Positions 8,548 through 16,942 of a stretch of DNA of 57,856 bases are shown here, piece after piece (within the stretch, counting starts at the first letter, position 1; each line of letters starts with the position of its first letter). The position numbers and the translations under genes were made by a program. Below the pieces are notes generated by a model, which searched no databases, was not told the origin of the DNA, and saw only the letters and a program-made list of their open reading frames with translations. This DNA comes from Verrucomicrobiota bacterium. GTDB lineage: Bacteria > Verrucomicrobiota > Verrucomicrobiia > Chthoniobacterales > SZAS-18. The DNA is taken from assembly GCA_018240025.1 (NCBI GenBank), contig JAFEGM010000050.1, positions 1 through 57,856 on the forward strand, written 5' to 3'.

Positions 8548-10385
8548 GGCTCGTAGCGAGATGCTACTGGAATTCGCACCTGCTTGCAGCCGTTGAAGGT
8601 CGAACTCTCCTGATCGGTAGCAAGGATGATCAGTTGCCTACTGAGTCGAGGGCCGAGCAAGCCAGCGACCGCCTTGCGCGATGTGTGATCGAGACGCGCC
8701 AACAAGGTGTCCATGACGATGGGTGTGGGCCGCTCGCCGACGCAGATCAACGCCCACTGCAGCGCCAGCGCCAGCATCTGCCGCTCGCCGGCCGACCATC
8801 GGTCCGGGTCTACGACTTGCCCGCGCTTTTCCAGCAACATGCGGAAGCCCAGCCGACCCGCGCGCTCGGTGGCTTCGATCCGGGCGGCGTCCAGCAGGTC
8901 AGGTTTATGCAAGAGGCGGCGCAAGCGATCGAGCAGGGTCTCGCCCAGGCGAGTGCAAAGGTCTTCGATCAGTCGCGCCCTGAATTGCCGCAGCGCGGTC
9001 GCGGCCGCGTGCGCCTGCTCGGCGTGGCGCGCGGCGGCGGTCCGGCTGCGCTGTAGCGCCAGCACGGCTTGAGCGCGCCGTTCGAACTCGGTCTGCAACG
9101 GCGCCAGAACTTCGTCGTGGCGAAGGAGCAGGGCGGTCGTCTCCTCGAGCCAGGCCTCGGCGCGTTCCAGCGCCCGCTGCGCGGCCGAGAGCTTTTGCTG
9201 CATGGCGGTGCCTTCGGCGGCTTCCGGGACCTGATTCAGCAGCTCGTCGAGCCGGGCCACTTCCGCGCGCAGCTGCTGCTCCCACTCGTAGTAGCGCACC
9301 ACTGAACTGTCCGCCTCGGCCGGTACGGCCTCGCGGACCTGGAAATCGAGTGTCGCACGCTGGCGCAGCCAGTGCTCCAGCCATTTGCGCGAACGCGGCG
9401 GCGCGAAATCCAGCAGGGCCTGGTCGCGCTCGCGGAGGAGTTCACCGAAGCGCTCCCGATCCCGCCGCGCGCGCTCGGCCTCCATGCGCCGGAGCCGTTC
9501 GTCGGCCTGGGCGCGTTCCAGCTTCGCCTGCGCCGCCTCGCGGAGGGCGCGCAACTCGGCCCGCCGATCGAACAAGGGCAGCCCACGCGCCGCCAACTGC
9601 GGCTCTAGTTCGCGCAGCAGCATCTCGGCGCGACGGCGCGCATCGGCCGCTGCCGTCTGCTGCTGCAGCGCGATCTGACGTTCGCGCCGTCGTTCCTCCA
9701 GCCGCTCCCGCACGGCCGCGAGAGCGGCGTCCTCGCCCGCCGGTGCCACCTCCGCCTGGGCCCGACGCTCCACCGCTGCGAGGTCGGCCAGCGCGCGATC
9801 GAGCACGTCCAGCCCGAGCAGGGCGTGCACGGCTTCGGCAATCAAGTCTTCGGCCGCGCGCCAGTTCGACCATTCCTCGATCTTCTCGCCGTCGAAGAAG
9901 AACAGCGGGGCGAGCCGCAGCGGCAGAAACTCCTCGACCGCTTCCGTCCAGGCCGCCGCCAAGGCCGGATCGGCCTGCTCGTCGACGAAGACCTCGAGCC
10001 GGTGCCCCGCCAGCCCCTCGCTGCGCGGGGCCGCGTCCTCCACCCGGCGCCACGAGCGGCGCAGTCGGTAGCGACGCTCCGCGCCCAGCCGGGTGGCGCG
10101 AAACTCCAGCTCCAGGCTCGCGCTCTGGGCCGGCGGATCCTCGTAATTGATGGCCCCGAGCAGGAAATCGTCGAAGCTGCCGCCTCCGAGCCGAGCCTGC
10201 TCGCGCACCGCCGGCGCCTGCGCGCCGTAAAAGAGCACCTGCAGGGCAGTCAACAGGGTGGTCTTGCCGGCGCCATTGAGCCCGACGAAGAGGACGATCG
10301 GTTGACCCGGCCGCGGCGTCAGTTCGAAGGCGTGCCGACCGCGGTAGGGACCGAAGTTGTGCAGGATGAGGCGGTCGAAGATCAT
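8544..10385 (-). CDS. dndD: DNA phosphorothioation protein DndD (SMC-like ATPase)
   Basis: 613 aa. The N-terminus has a Walker A in VGLNGAGKTTLLTALQ after the DNA-repair-ATPase-like start MIFDRLILHNFGPYRG. A long Glu/Arg/Ala-rich coiled coil fills about residues 190-480. The C-terminus has the ABC signature WSAGERQML and Walker B PIVMDTLLARLD. DndD is a DNA nicking/ATPase subunit of the sulfur-insertion complex with DndC. It is coupled to dndC by an ATGA overlap and to the next gene by another. Confidence 0.9.
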   Translation of the reverse strand: MIFDRLILHNFGPYRGRHAFELTPRPGQPIVLFVGLNGAGKTTLLTALQVLFYGAQAPAVREQARLGGGSFDDFLLGAINYEDPPAQSASLELEFRATRLGAERRYRLRRSWRRVEDAAPRSEGLAGHRLEVFVDEQADPALAAAWTEAVEEFLPLRLAPLFFFDGEKIEEWSNWRAAEDLIAEAVHALLGLDVLDRALADLAAVERRAQAEVAPAGEDAALAAVRERLEERRRERQIALQQQTAAADARRRAEMLLRELEPQLAARGLPLFDRRAELRALREAAQAKLERAQADERLRRMEAERARRDRERFGELLRERDQALLDFAPPRSRKWLEHWLRQRATLDFQVREAVPAEADSSVVRYYEWEQQLRAEVARLDELLNQVPEAAEGTAMQQKLSAAQRALERAEAWLEETTALLLRHDEVLAPLQTEFERRAQAVLALQRSRTAAARHAEQAHAAATALRQFRARLIEDLCTRLGETLLDRLRRLLHKPDLLDAARIEATERAGRLGFRMLLEKRGQVVDPDRWSAGERQMLALALQWALICVGERPTPIVMDTLLARLDHTSRKAVAGLLGPRLSRQLIILATDQESSTFNGCKQVRIPVASRYEP

Positions 10386-11893
10386 GCGACGACAGGTCCA
10401 CCCGCTTCCGGCTCGCGCAGCGAGGTCATTTCCGCCAGGGCGGCTTCGTCCGCCTGCAGCCGCGCGAGGGCATCGGCCTCGTCGAGGTACTCGTGGCGGC
10501 GCAGCACTCGCTCGACCTCCTCCTGCACAGGCTTGCGCTGACGTTTCTGGCGGTGCCGCTGCTCGACCGCGAGGACGTCGCGGCAGATTTCATAGAGTCG
10601 CGGTTCGCCCGCGATGTCCCGGAGGAGCCGGAGATGCTCCGCGCGAAAGGTGCGCCCATCGTCCAGTCGCCCGCCCGGATAGGCCTGTCCAGTCGCCTCC
10701 GCGTAAATGACCGGCAACAGGTCCTCGATCTCGTGCTTCTCGAACACCCAAAGCCGCCGGATCTCCTCCAGCTCGGCCAAACTGATGAGCTCGATAGCCC
10801 GGACGTGTTCAGGGCCGTGCGCCCGCACCCACGTCTGCGCCTCCAGCACTTCGCGCAGCCAGCGACTGCGCCATTCCTGCGTGTAAGGACCCGGAATGAC
10901 CCGTCGGCTGGCCCCCTCACCCATCAACTGCACGCCCCCATGCATCCGCCGCCAATCCCGCCGGTCGCGGTCGTCCTTCTTGTCCAGCATGTCGCGTAGC
11001 TGCATGAGCGGCAGCATCCATTCCTTCTCCTCGTCATTGGAGATCATCGCAGACATCGATTTGTCCTTCTCGACCAAGGTACAGACCCAGCACCCGAAGC
11101 GACTGTCCCCGCAGCTCGGCGTGCTCGTGTCGACCACCAGCGGACATTCGCCATCGGCGCTGGCGCCCTGGTAGAGCCCGAGCAATTCGCGATGCTCGAA
11201 ACCCCACGGATTGGGCGTCTGCATGAGAAAGAGCCAGACGTCGTCGTTGGTCCAATCTTCGATGGGCGTGTAGACCAGCGCGCCCGGCAGCGAGGCATTC
11301 GGCGAAAGGCGCTCTCGGGTCCGCCGGCGCTCGTGCTGCGTCATCGAGATCTGCCGCCGCTGGCTCTCCGCCTTCCGCGCGCCGAGCAGGAGCAGCGCCG
11401 AGCCGCTGCGTCGGGTGAGTTCCATGATGAAGCGATTCGAAGGCCGGATCTTCATCCGCTCCGTGCACCAGCGGAACATGTGGCGGGGCGCGGGGTAGCC
11501 CTTCCCGATGAGATTCACCCAGAACGTGTCCTGCACGTCCGGGGTGAGTTTGTGCGCTTCCAAAGGCAGCTGCTGCGCCGCCGCGGCCCGAGCCATGACC
11601 GCGTGGGAGCGATCGACCCAGGCGGCCACGACCGGATTCTCCACCAGCGTGTCGGTCGAGATGACGTGGACGGTCTTATGGCGCTCGTCCGGCGGCAGCC
11701 CGGCAAGCGCGAGCCAGACCAGCGCGAGCACCGCGGTGGAATCCTTCCCGCCGGAGTAGCCGACGATCCAAGGGACGTTGTCCTCGCGATAGAGCGAACG
11801 CATCTCCGCGACGATGGCCTCGACCGTCGCGGGCAGGCCTGTGGGCTCGAACGCGGAGCCGCGGCGCTCGCTGGTCTTCTTGCCGTTCGCCAT
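10382..11893 (-). CDS. dndC: DNA phosphorothioation protein DndC (PAPS-reductase-like)
   Basis: 503 aa. The PP-loop IVGYSGGKDSTAVLAL lies near residue 45 (ATP pyrophosphatase/PAPS-reductase family). The Fe-S cysteines are in CTERMKIRPSNRF and in the cluster GECPL...PSCGDSRFGCWVC. DndC takes sulfur mobilised by DndA and adenylates the DNA backbone for replacement of a non-bridging oxygen. The ATG at 11893 follows the dndB stop by 2 bp; a longer upstream frame lies inside dndB and was not used. Confidence 0.93.
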   Translation of the reverse strand: MANGKKTSERRGSAFEPTGLPATVEAIVAEMRSLYREDNVPWIVGYSGGKDSTAVLALVWLALAGLPPDERHKTVHVISTDTLVENPVVAAWVDRSHAVMARAAAAQQLPLEAHKLTPDVQDTFWVNLIGKGYPAPRHMFRWCTERMKIRPSNRFIMELTRRSGSALLLLGARKAESQRRQISMTQHERRRTRERLSPNASLPGALVYTPIEDWTNDDVWLFLMQTPNPWGFEHRELLGLYQGASADGECPLVVDTSTPSCGDSRFGCWVCTLVEKDKSMSAMISNDEEKEWMLPLMQLRDMLDKKDDRDRRDWRRMHGGVQLMGEGASRRVIPGPYTQEWRSRWLREVLEAQTWVRAHGPEHVRAIELISLAELEEIRRLWVFEKHEIEDLLPVIYAEATGQAYPGGRLDDGRTFRAEHLRLLRDIAGEPRLYEICRDVLAVEQRHRQKRQRKPVQEEVERVLRRHEYLDEADALARLQADEAALAEMTSLREPEAGGPVVA

Positions 11894-11895
11894 GG

Positions 11896-12933
11896 CTAGA
11901 TCACCCCGCGGCGGAAGTTGTCCTCGATGCGCTGTTCCTCGGCGGACAATTCCAGCCCGAGAGCCGACTTCAGCAGATTCGAACAAAGCGTGACGTTCAC
12001 GTCGGTCTTCGAGAGCTTCCCGCCGGTCATGGCCCGGCCCTCCCAAACAGAAGCGTTGCTGCGCGACCAGTCGATATCCCGCAGCTTGGCGAGGTCGGAC
12101 TCCCAGGTCTTCGGACGTTCGCGCAGGAGAGCCCGGCCCAGTCGACCGAGCGCGTGCAATCCGATGCCGTGCACGTAGATAAAATCGCGCCGCAGCTCCC
12201 CAGCCGTGTGGGCACCGGCGAGCACCATCCCCCATTCCGGAAACTGCGCGGCCACCTTGTCCCAGAACCGCAGGGCGAGCCCGAGTTGGGCCTCGACTGA
12301 CGCCTCCTTTTGGTCCGCGAGGAGGTCGCGCAAGGCGGCGAAGATGGCGGAGAGCGTGAAGAGCTTGCGGGAGCGCGTCGAGAGCGTGCTGCGGTCCATT
12401 TCGACCAGTCCTCGAAAGACAGGGCTCTCGAAGGCCACTCGCTTGGCGATTCGGCCCAGTTGATCGCGGTGGTCGAAGAGGATGTTGATCGCCCGGCTCG
12501 TTCGCACCGCGTGTCCGTTCAGGTCCGCGAACATCTGCTGACAGCGCTCGAGGCCGACATCGAGGAAGAAGACGATGGCGATGCACTCGTCCGCCAAATC
12601 CGGACATTCCTCCAAGGCCGCCGCGATGGCGGCCCGGCGGTGCTGTCCGTCGTTGATGATGAAGCGGGCGTTCATCGGCACGTGGAGCAGTCCGGTTCGC
12701 AGCACCGAGGTCGTCGGCGCCTGATGACTTTCGCCGAACTCCTCGAACCGCACCTGGGCATCCACCGAAGCGGTGATGGCCGAGAAGATGTAACTGTCGC
12801 GGTGCTGGGTCAGATACCGGACCATGGCCGGGAGCCGGGCCTTGTTCAGGGCGCGCTGGTGCCGCAACTCCGCCGGCAGGTCGCCCTCCTCGTTGAAGGA
12901 GAATACCTTCGGTAGAAGCCGCAGCGGCACCAT
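11896..12933 (-). CDS. dndB: DndB, DGQHR-domain regulator of phosphorothioation
   Basis: 345 aa. The family motif is intact (RFIINDGQHRRAAI, near residue 95), followed by FFLDVGLERCQQMFADLN. DndB proteins repress the dnd operon and tune modification frequency; some are reported to have ATPase activity. It is first in the dndB-C-D operon and divergent from dndA across about 95 bp, the same arrangement as in Streptomyces lividans. No Shine-Dalgarno is visible before the ATG. Confidence 0.9.
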   Translation of the reverse strand: MVPLRLLPKVFSFNEEGDLPAELRHQRALNKARLPAMVRYLTQHRDSYIFSAITASVDAQVRFEEFGESHQAPTTSVLRTGLLHVPMNARFIINDGQHRRAAIAAALEECPDLADECIAIVFFLDVGLERCQQMFADLNGHAVRTSRAINILFDHRDQLGRIAKRVAFESPVFRGLVEMDRSTLSTRSRKLFTLSAIFAALRDLLADQKEASVEAQLGLALRFWDKVAAQFPEWGMVLAGAHTAGELRRDFIYVHGIGLHALGRLGRALLRERPKTWESDLAKLRDIDWSRSNASVWEGRAMTGGKLSKTDVNVTLCSNLLKSALGLELSAEEQRIEDNFRRGVI

Positions 12934-13028
12934 CGAAACATAGAATTCACGGCGGGCCTGAATGCCGCGAATCGCGGGAAAGACTTATTCGAACTCGAAG
13001 CCGGTGCTCATCGGAGAGGAGGGTTGCA

Positions 13029-14246
13029 GTGACGGATGTTTGTCATTTGTTCCACAAACAACAGATGAAAACAACGCCGGTTTATCTCGATTGCAACGCC
13101 ACGACTCCGCTCGACCCGCGAGTGCGGGCAGCGATGCAGCCTTTCTGGGAGGAGGAATGCGGGAACGAAGGCAGCCGGACGCACGAATACGGTGCCCGAG
13201 CCCGCCAGGCTGTGCAGGGGGCCCGCGATCAGGTGGCGGAAGTGGTGGGCTGCCGACGCGAGGAGATCGTCTTCACGAGTGGTGCGACCGAGGCGAACAA
13301 TCTGGCCATTCTCGGTCTTGAGCCTGCGGGGCGAGCAGCCGGGCGCCGGCACGTGATCTCATCGCAAATCGAGCACAAGGCGGTGCTGGAGCCCCTGGCG
13401 GAGCTCGGCCGCCGCGGCTTTGAGATCGAGCTACTCGCGCCGGAACCCGGCGGATGGGTGCATCCGGATCGCCTGCGGGCGGCGCTGCGAGCGGAAACCT
13501 GGCTGGTGTCGCTGATGGCTGCCAACAACGAGACGGGCGTCATTCAGCCGATCGAAGAGTACGCGCAGGCGCTGAGCAGTCACTCTGCGTACTTCCACGT
13601 CGACGCCGCGCAGACGTTCGGAAAGCTCAATGAACCGCTGCGGCTCCCGCGGATCGATCTGCTCAGCGTCAGCGCGCACAAGGTATTCGGCCCCAAGGGC
13701 GTTGGAGCATTGGTCACGCGCCGTCGCGGCTTCACGCGCCCGCCCCTTCGCCCGATCCTCTTCGGGGGCGGGCAGGAGCGGGGCCTGCGAGCCGGAACTC
13801 TCCCTGTTCCTTTGGTCGTGGGATTCGGGCTCGCGGCCCAGCTGGCGAACGACGAAGCCGAAGAGCGTGCGGCCCGCTGCCGCGCCTTTCGGCGAGAGTT
13901 ACTCGGCGCTCTCGAGCCGCTTGCACCCGAAGTGCATGGCGACGAGACCCGCGTGTTGCCCCACGTCTGGAATGCCTCGTTTCCCGGGCTAGATTCGGAG
14001 GCGGCCATGGTCGCGCTCAAGGAGTTGATTGCAGTCTCGAACGGCTCCGCCTGCACCTCCGCCAGCTATACACCCAGTCATGTTTTGCGAGCGATGAACG
14101 TGAGCGAGGCCGCGATCGGCGGAGCGCTGCGTTTTTCCTGGTCCCACGAAACAGCGAGCGTGGATTGGGAGGCCATCGTCGCGCGGCTCGCTTTGTTACG
14201 GTTTCGCTCCACAACGCTAGCGGCACCAGTAGCCAACTCCCGCTAG
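13029..14246 (+). CDS. dndA: Cysteine desulfurase DndA (IscS-like)
   Basis: 405 aa from the GTG at 13029, or 393 aa from the ATG at 13065. Aminotransferase class V fold: YLDCNATTPLDP at the start, PLP lysine in SAHKVFGPKGVG, and the persulfide cysteine in NGSACTSASYTPS. It removes sulfur from L-cysteine and passes it to DndC. GTG at 13029 has an excellent Shine-Dalgarno (GGAGAGGAGGG, 13013-13023) five bases away, whereas ATG at 13065 has none but matches the usual DndA N-terminus. An inverted repeat lies between the two starts. The gene stop overlaps that of the convergent HicB-like gene. Confidence 0.92.
   Translation: MTDVCHLFHKQQMKTTPVYLDCNATTPLDPRVRAAMQPFWEEECGNEGSRTHEYGARARQAVQGARDQVAEVVGCRREEIVFTSGATEANNLAILGLEPAGRAAGRRHVISSQIEHKAVLEPLAELGRRGFEIELLAPEPGGWVHPDRLRAALRAETWLVSLMAANNETGVIQPIEEYAQALSSHSAYFHVDAAQTFGKLNEPLRLPRIDLLSVSAHKVFGPKGVGALVTRRRGFTRPPLRPILFGGGQERGLRAGTLPVPLVVGFGLAAQLANDEAEERAARCRAFRRELLGALEPLAPEVHGDETRVLPHVWNASFPGLDSEAAMVALKELIAVSNGSACTSASYTPSHVLRAMNVSEAAIGGALRFSWSHETASVDWEAIVARLALLRFRSTTLAAPVANSR
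13037..13060. promoter_or_regulatory. Candidate DndB operator, inverted repeat TGTTTGT-N10-ACAAACA
   Basis: Two perfect 7-bp arms (13037-13043 and 13054-13060) are separated by 10 bp, between the Shine-Dalgarno of the GTG start and the ATG of dndA. From memory, the Salmonella DndB target also has palindromic arms with an N10 spacer. The spacing match and the position between the divergent dndA and dndB genes suggest autoregulation. Inference only; the arms differ in sequence from the published site. Confidence 0.4.
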
Positions 14247-14434
14247 TCGGCTCGCGCAGCGTCGGACATATCCTCCCGCCGGTCTTCCAAGAGCAGTTCT
14301 ACGGCTTCGATCAGATTGTGCTTGGCTTCTCCAATCGTCTCTCCCTGTCCATTCGCGCCGGGGATCTCGATGCCAGTCGCCCAGAATCCCCCTTCCGGCG
14401 CTGCCTCAATGACAGCGGTGAATTCAGCCTTCAT
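14243..14434 (-). CDS. Orphan HicB-like antitoxin, short form
   Basis: 63 aa. The HicB/UPF0150 fold is recognisable: AEFTAVIEAAPEGGFW, EIPGANGQGET, and AIELLLEDRRED-type helix (here IEAVELLLEDRREDM). Relatives are usually about 70 aa or more and have an adjacent HicA mRNA interferase. No HicA signature is found in any frame of the 91 bp upstream, or downstream, where the stop already overlaps dndA. It may be a relic, a solitary regulator, or an antitoxin whose toxin was lost when the Dnd island was joined to this site. Confidence 0.6.
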   Translation of the reverse strand: MKAEFTAVIEAAPEGGFWATGIEIPGANGQGETIGEAKHNLIEAVELLLEDRREDMSDAARAD

Positions 14435-14525
14435 CACCGAACATGGCTCGCCGAAGGCGCGCATACAAGCGGTCGCGGATATCTTTCCACGCCGACCGGG
14501 AGCTTGGTAAATCGCACCGGAAGGC

Positions 14526-15203
14526 TTAGGCCGGCTGCACAAGACTCACCACCTCCGCCTCGCCGCGTACGTCCCAGACGCGTTCACCACTGACCTGCTC
14601 GAGCACGGAATGGTTCGTGTTCGTGGCCAGCGCCGCGAGGGCGGCCTCCTGCGGCTCCAGCGGCGGGGTGGGAATCCCGGAGTTGAGCACGAAGCCCGCG
14701 AAGCGCAGGCCGCGGGCGCGGACGGATTCACGCGTCAGCAGGGCGTGGTTGAGGCAGCCGAGGCGATTGGCCACGACGCAGACGACCGGCAGGGCGCATT
14801 CGACCGCGAGATCCGCCAGCGTGAAATCGTGAGCCACGGGCACGAGCCAGCCACCGGCACCTTCCACGAGCACAACCTCGTGCTGCGTCCGAAGCGCCGC
14901 ATAGGCGTCGCGGATCAGTCCGAGATCGACTGGGCGATCCTCGATCATGGCGGCGGTGTACGGCGCAGTCGGCGGCTTCAGCCAGACGGGGTTCACAGTG
15001 TCGAGCGCGAGACCGCCGGACGCGTTGGCGAGCTGAAACGCATCGGTCCGCTCGCCGCAGACGATGGGCTTGAAGCCGACGGCATCGACCCCGGCCGCGC
15101 GCAAGGCGCGGATCCAGCGGGCGGTGAACCAGGTCTTCCCGACCCCGGTGTCGGTGCCGGTGACGAAACAGGACTCGCGGGGCAGCAGCGCGTCGAAGGA
15201 CAT
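14526..15203 (-). CDS. bioD: Dethiobiotin synthase
   Basis: 225 aa. P-loop VTGTDTGVGKTWFTARW near residue 14, the carboxylation-site segment PVWLKPPTAPYTAA, and EGAGGWLVPV. It forms the ureido ring of dethiobiotin from 7,8-diaminopelargonate, CO2 and ATP, the penultimate step of biotin synthesis. The ATG at 15203 lies 4 bp after the stop of the cupin gene, so the two are co-transcribed. Other bio genes are not in this window. Confidence 0.92.
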   Translation of the reverse strand: MSFDALLPRESCFVTGTDTGVGKTWFTARWIRALRAAGVDAVGFKPIVCGERTDAFQLANASGGLALDTVNPVWLKPPTAPYTAAMIEDRPVDLGLIRDAYAALRTQHEVVLVEGAGGWLVPVAHDFTLADLAVECALPVVCVVANRLGCLNHALLTRESVRARGLRFAGFVLNSGIPTPPLEPQEAALAALATNTNHSVLEQVSGERVWDVRGEAEVVSLVQPA

Positions 15204-15207
15204 CGGC

Positions 15208-15561
15208 TCAGGCGAAGTAGGTGTCCTCGTGGGCGTAGGGCGGCGCGCAGCAGCAGAGCATCGTGACCTCCGACGCCGCCCGCAGCGTATGCCACGCTCC
15301 GGGCGGAATGAGGATGGCATCGCCCGGCCCGACGCGCCGGACCTCGCCGTCGATCTCCATCTCGGCCTCGCCCGCCAGCAGGTAGTAGAACTCCTCGCTC
15401 AGGCGGTGGTAATGCCGCTGCGTGGCGGCGCCGGCGGGGATGCGCGCCTCGGCCAGGCTCTGGTTGGCGACGGGCGCGTTGGCGCGATCGAGCAGCGAAC
15501 GGATGGTCGACCCATCCTTGGTCGTGAACGGCACCGCGGCCGCGAGCGAGCGAATCTCCAT
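15208..15561 (-). CDS. Small cupin-domain protein
   Basis: 117 aa, a single cupin_2 barrel. Motif 1 is QRHYHRLSEEFYYLLAGE with the metal-ligand histidines and glutamate; motif 2 is GPGDAILIPPGAWHTL. Such stand-alone cupins are sugar-phosphate isomerases, dioxygenases or regulators; nothing here fixes a substrate. It is the promoter-proximal gene of a two-gene unit with bioD. Confidence 0.75.
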   Translation of the reverse strand: MEIRSLAAAVPFTTKDGSTIRSLLDRANAPVANQSLAEARIPAGAATQRHYHRLSEEFYYLLAGEAEMEIDGEVRRVGPGDAILIPPGAWHTLRAASEVTMLCCCAPPYAHEDTYFA

Positions 15562-15661
15562 CCCCCCCGATTAGCCGCGTTTCGGACCCGGCGCCAGCGG
15601 ACGCGGACGGCGAACACTCCGCCCTTCCCATCGGGCGCAACCTACCTACGTTGCGCGCCTC

Positions 15662-16525
15662 ATGATGGATCTTCTCGAATGCACGGCGCTCATCACGGGC
15701 GCTTCTTCCGGCATCGGCGCCGAGCTGGCCAGGCAGCTGGCGCCGATCGCGGGGCGGCTCATTCTCGTCGCCCGGCGGGAAGATCGGCTCATCGACCTCG
15801 GCCGCCACCTCAAGCTCATCAATCCAGCGGTGAACGTGGAGATCCGGATCGTCGATCTTTCCCAGCAGGAGGAGGCGGAGGCGCTGGCCGACTGGATTTA
15901 CGAGCAGGGCTTCGAGCTCGATCTCCTGATCAACAACGCAGGCCTCGGCGACCACGGGTTCTTCGAAACCGCCAGCTGGCCGCGCCTGGAGGAAATGCTG
16001 CAGGTCAATCTGGTCTCGCTGACTTACCTGACGCATCGCCTCATCCCGCTGCTGCGGCGCAACCGACCCGCGGCCATCATGAATGTCAGCTCGATGGCCA
16101 GCCTCATGCCGGTGCCCGGGCTCGGCGTTTACGCGGCCACCAAGGCGTACGTCAGCAGCTTCTCCGAGGCTCTCCGCGCGGAGCTGCGCGGCAGCGGCAT
16201 CGGCGTGACGCACGTCTGCCCCGGGCCGGTCGAAACCGAATTCGGCCAGGCCGCCCGCCGTCCCGGCGGCGCGAGCTTCTCCTCCGGCGCGCCCGACGCC
16301 CTGGAAGTCTCGGTCGAGCAATGCGCCCGCGAGGCGCTCGAGGCCGTGGCCAACGACCACGCCCGCCGCTTCCCCGGCACGCTGTTGAAGCTGGCTGCGG
16401 TGGGCATCGCCCTCGCCCCCATGTTCATCCTGCGCGCTTTCCTCGAGGCCCGCGTCCGCGAAATCCGCCGCCTCGAGCCGCCCCAGCCCGCCCTCGAATT
16501 CGACCCCGAAGCCGATCTCTCCTAG
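15662..16525 (+). CDS. Short-chain dehydrogenase/reductase
   Basis: 287 aa. Classical SDR signatures: TGASSGIG near residue 13 for NAD(P)H binding, NNAG near residue 90, the catalytic serine in MNVSSMAS, and YAATK with the Tyr/Lys pair. The C-terminus has a hydrophobic stretch (LKLAAVGIALAPMFILRAFL) like the DltE/YqjQ subgroup, which could touch the membrane. Substrate unknown. The start is ATG at 15662 or 15665. Divergent from the cupin-bioD pair. Confidence 0.85.
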   Translation: MMDLLECTALITGASSGIGAELARQLAPIAGRLILVARREDRLIDLGRHLKLINPAVNVEIRIVDLSQQEEAEALADWIYEQGFELDLLINNAGLGDHGFFETASWPRLEEMLQVNLVSLTYLTHRLIPLLRRNRPAAIMNVSSMASLMPVPGLGVYAATKAYVSSFSEALRAELRGSGIGVTHVCPGPVETEFGQAARRPGGASFSSGAPDALEVSVEQCAREALEAVANDHARRFPGTLLKLAAVGIALAPMFILRAFLEARVREIRRLEPPQPALEFDPEADLS

Positions 16526-16541
16526 CGCCTGGACGTTGCCT

Positions 16542-16579
16542 TTCCTCCTTCCTCCTTCCTCCTTCTTCCTTCCTCTCCC
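16542..16579 (+). repeat. C/T-only heptad tract abutting a start codon
   Basis: TTCCTCC occurs three times in tandem, then TTCTTCC, TTCCTCT and CCC, followed at once by the GTG at 16580. There is no Shine-Dalgarno. It shares about 17 bases with the tract before the ATG at 4770. Period 7 and the TTC core tie it to the other heptad arrays in the window. Confidence 0.65.
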
Positions 16580-16903
16580 GTGCCCTTCATCAACATCTAC
16601 TTCCTCGTCTTCGGCGCCCTCACCATCGCGGGCGGCATCATGGGTTACGTCAAGGCCGGCAGCCTCGCCTCGCTGCTGGCGGGTGGCATCGCTGGCGCGC
16701 TCCTGCTCTTCGGCGGACTGCAGCTCAGCCCGGGCAATCGACCCATCCTGATCGGCCTCGGCATCGTCTCGGCCGCCCTGGCGGGCCGCTTTCTCCCGGC
16801 CTTCCTCAAGGGCGGCAGCTTCATGCCGGCCGGGTTGATGGCCTCGCTCGCGGTGGTCGGACTCGTCCTGGTCATCGCGGCCTTCCTGCAGGGCCCGAAG
16901 TGA
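16580..16903 (+). CDS. TMEM14 (UPF0136) family membrane protein
   Basis: 107 aa, almost entirely hydrophobic, with four predicted short membrane segments. Glycine-rich turns FGALTIAGGIMGYVKAGS and LLAGGIAGALLLFG match the TMEM14/UPF0136 family found in bacteria, plastids and mitochondria. The biological role in bacteria is not established; eukaryotic relatives have been linked to fatty-acid or porphyrin transport. It starts with GTG directly after the C/T heptad tract. Confidence 0.75.
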   Translation: MPFINIYFLVFGALTIAGGIMGYVKAGSLASLLAGGIAGALLLFGGLQLSPGNRPILIGLGIVSAALAGRFLPAFLKGGSFMPAGLMASLAVVGLVLVIAAFLQGPK

Positions 16904-16942
16904 GACCGCGGGACCGCTGAGCCAACCTGCCTTTCGCGACCC

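Noticed and set aside
10382..12607. Upstream extension of dndC into dndB
   Set aside because: The extra part has no homology and lies inside dndB; the ATG at 11893 is 2 bp after the dndB stop and matches the family start.
6426..14434. Search for dndE and hicA
   Set aside because: Gaps of 54, 2 and about 95 bp inside the island and 91 bp beside the HicB gene are too small or show no matching motif; neither gene was called.
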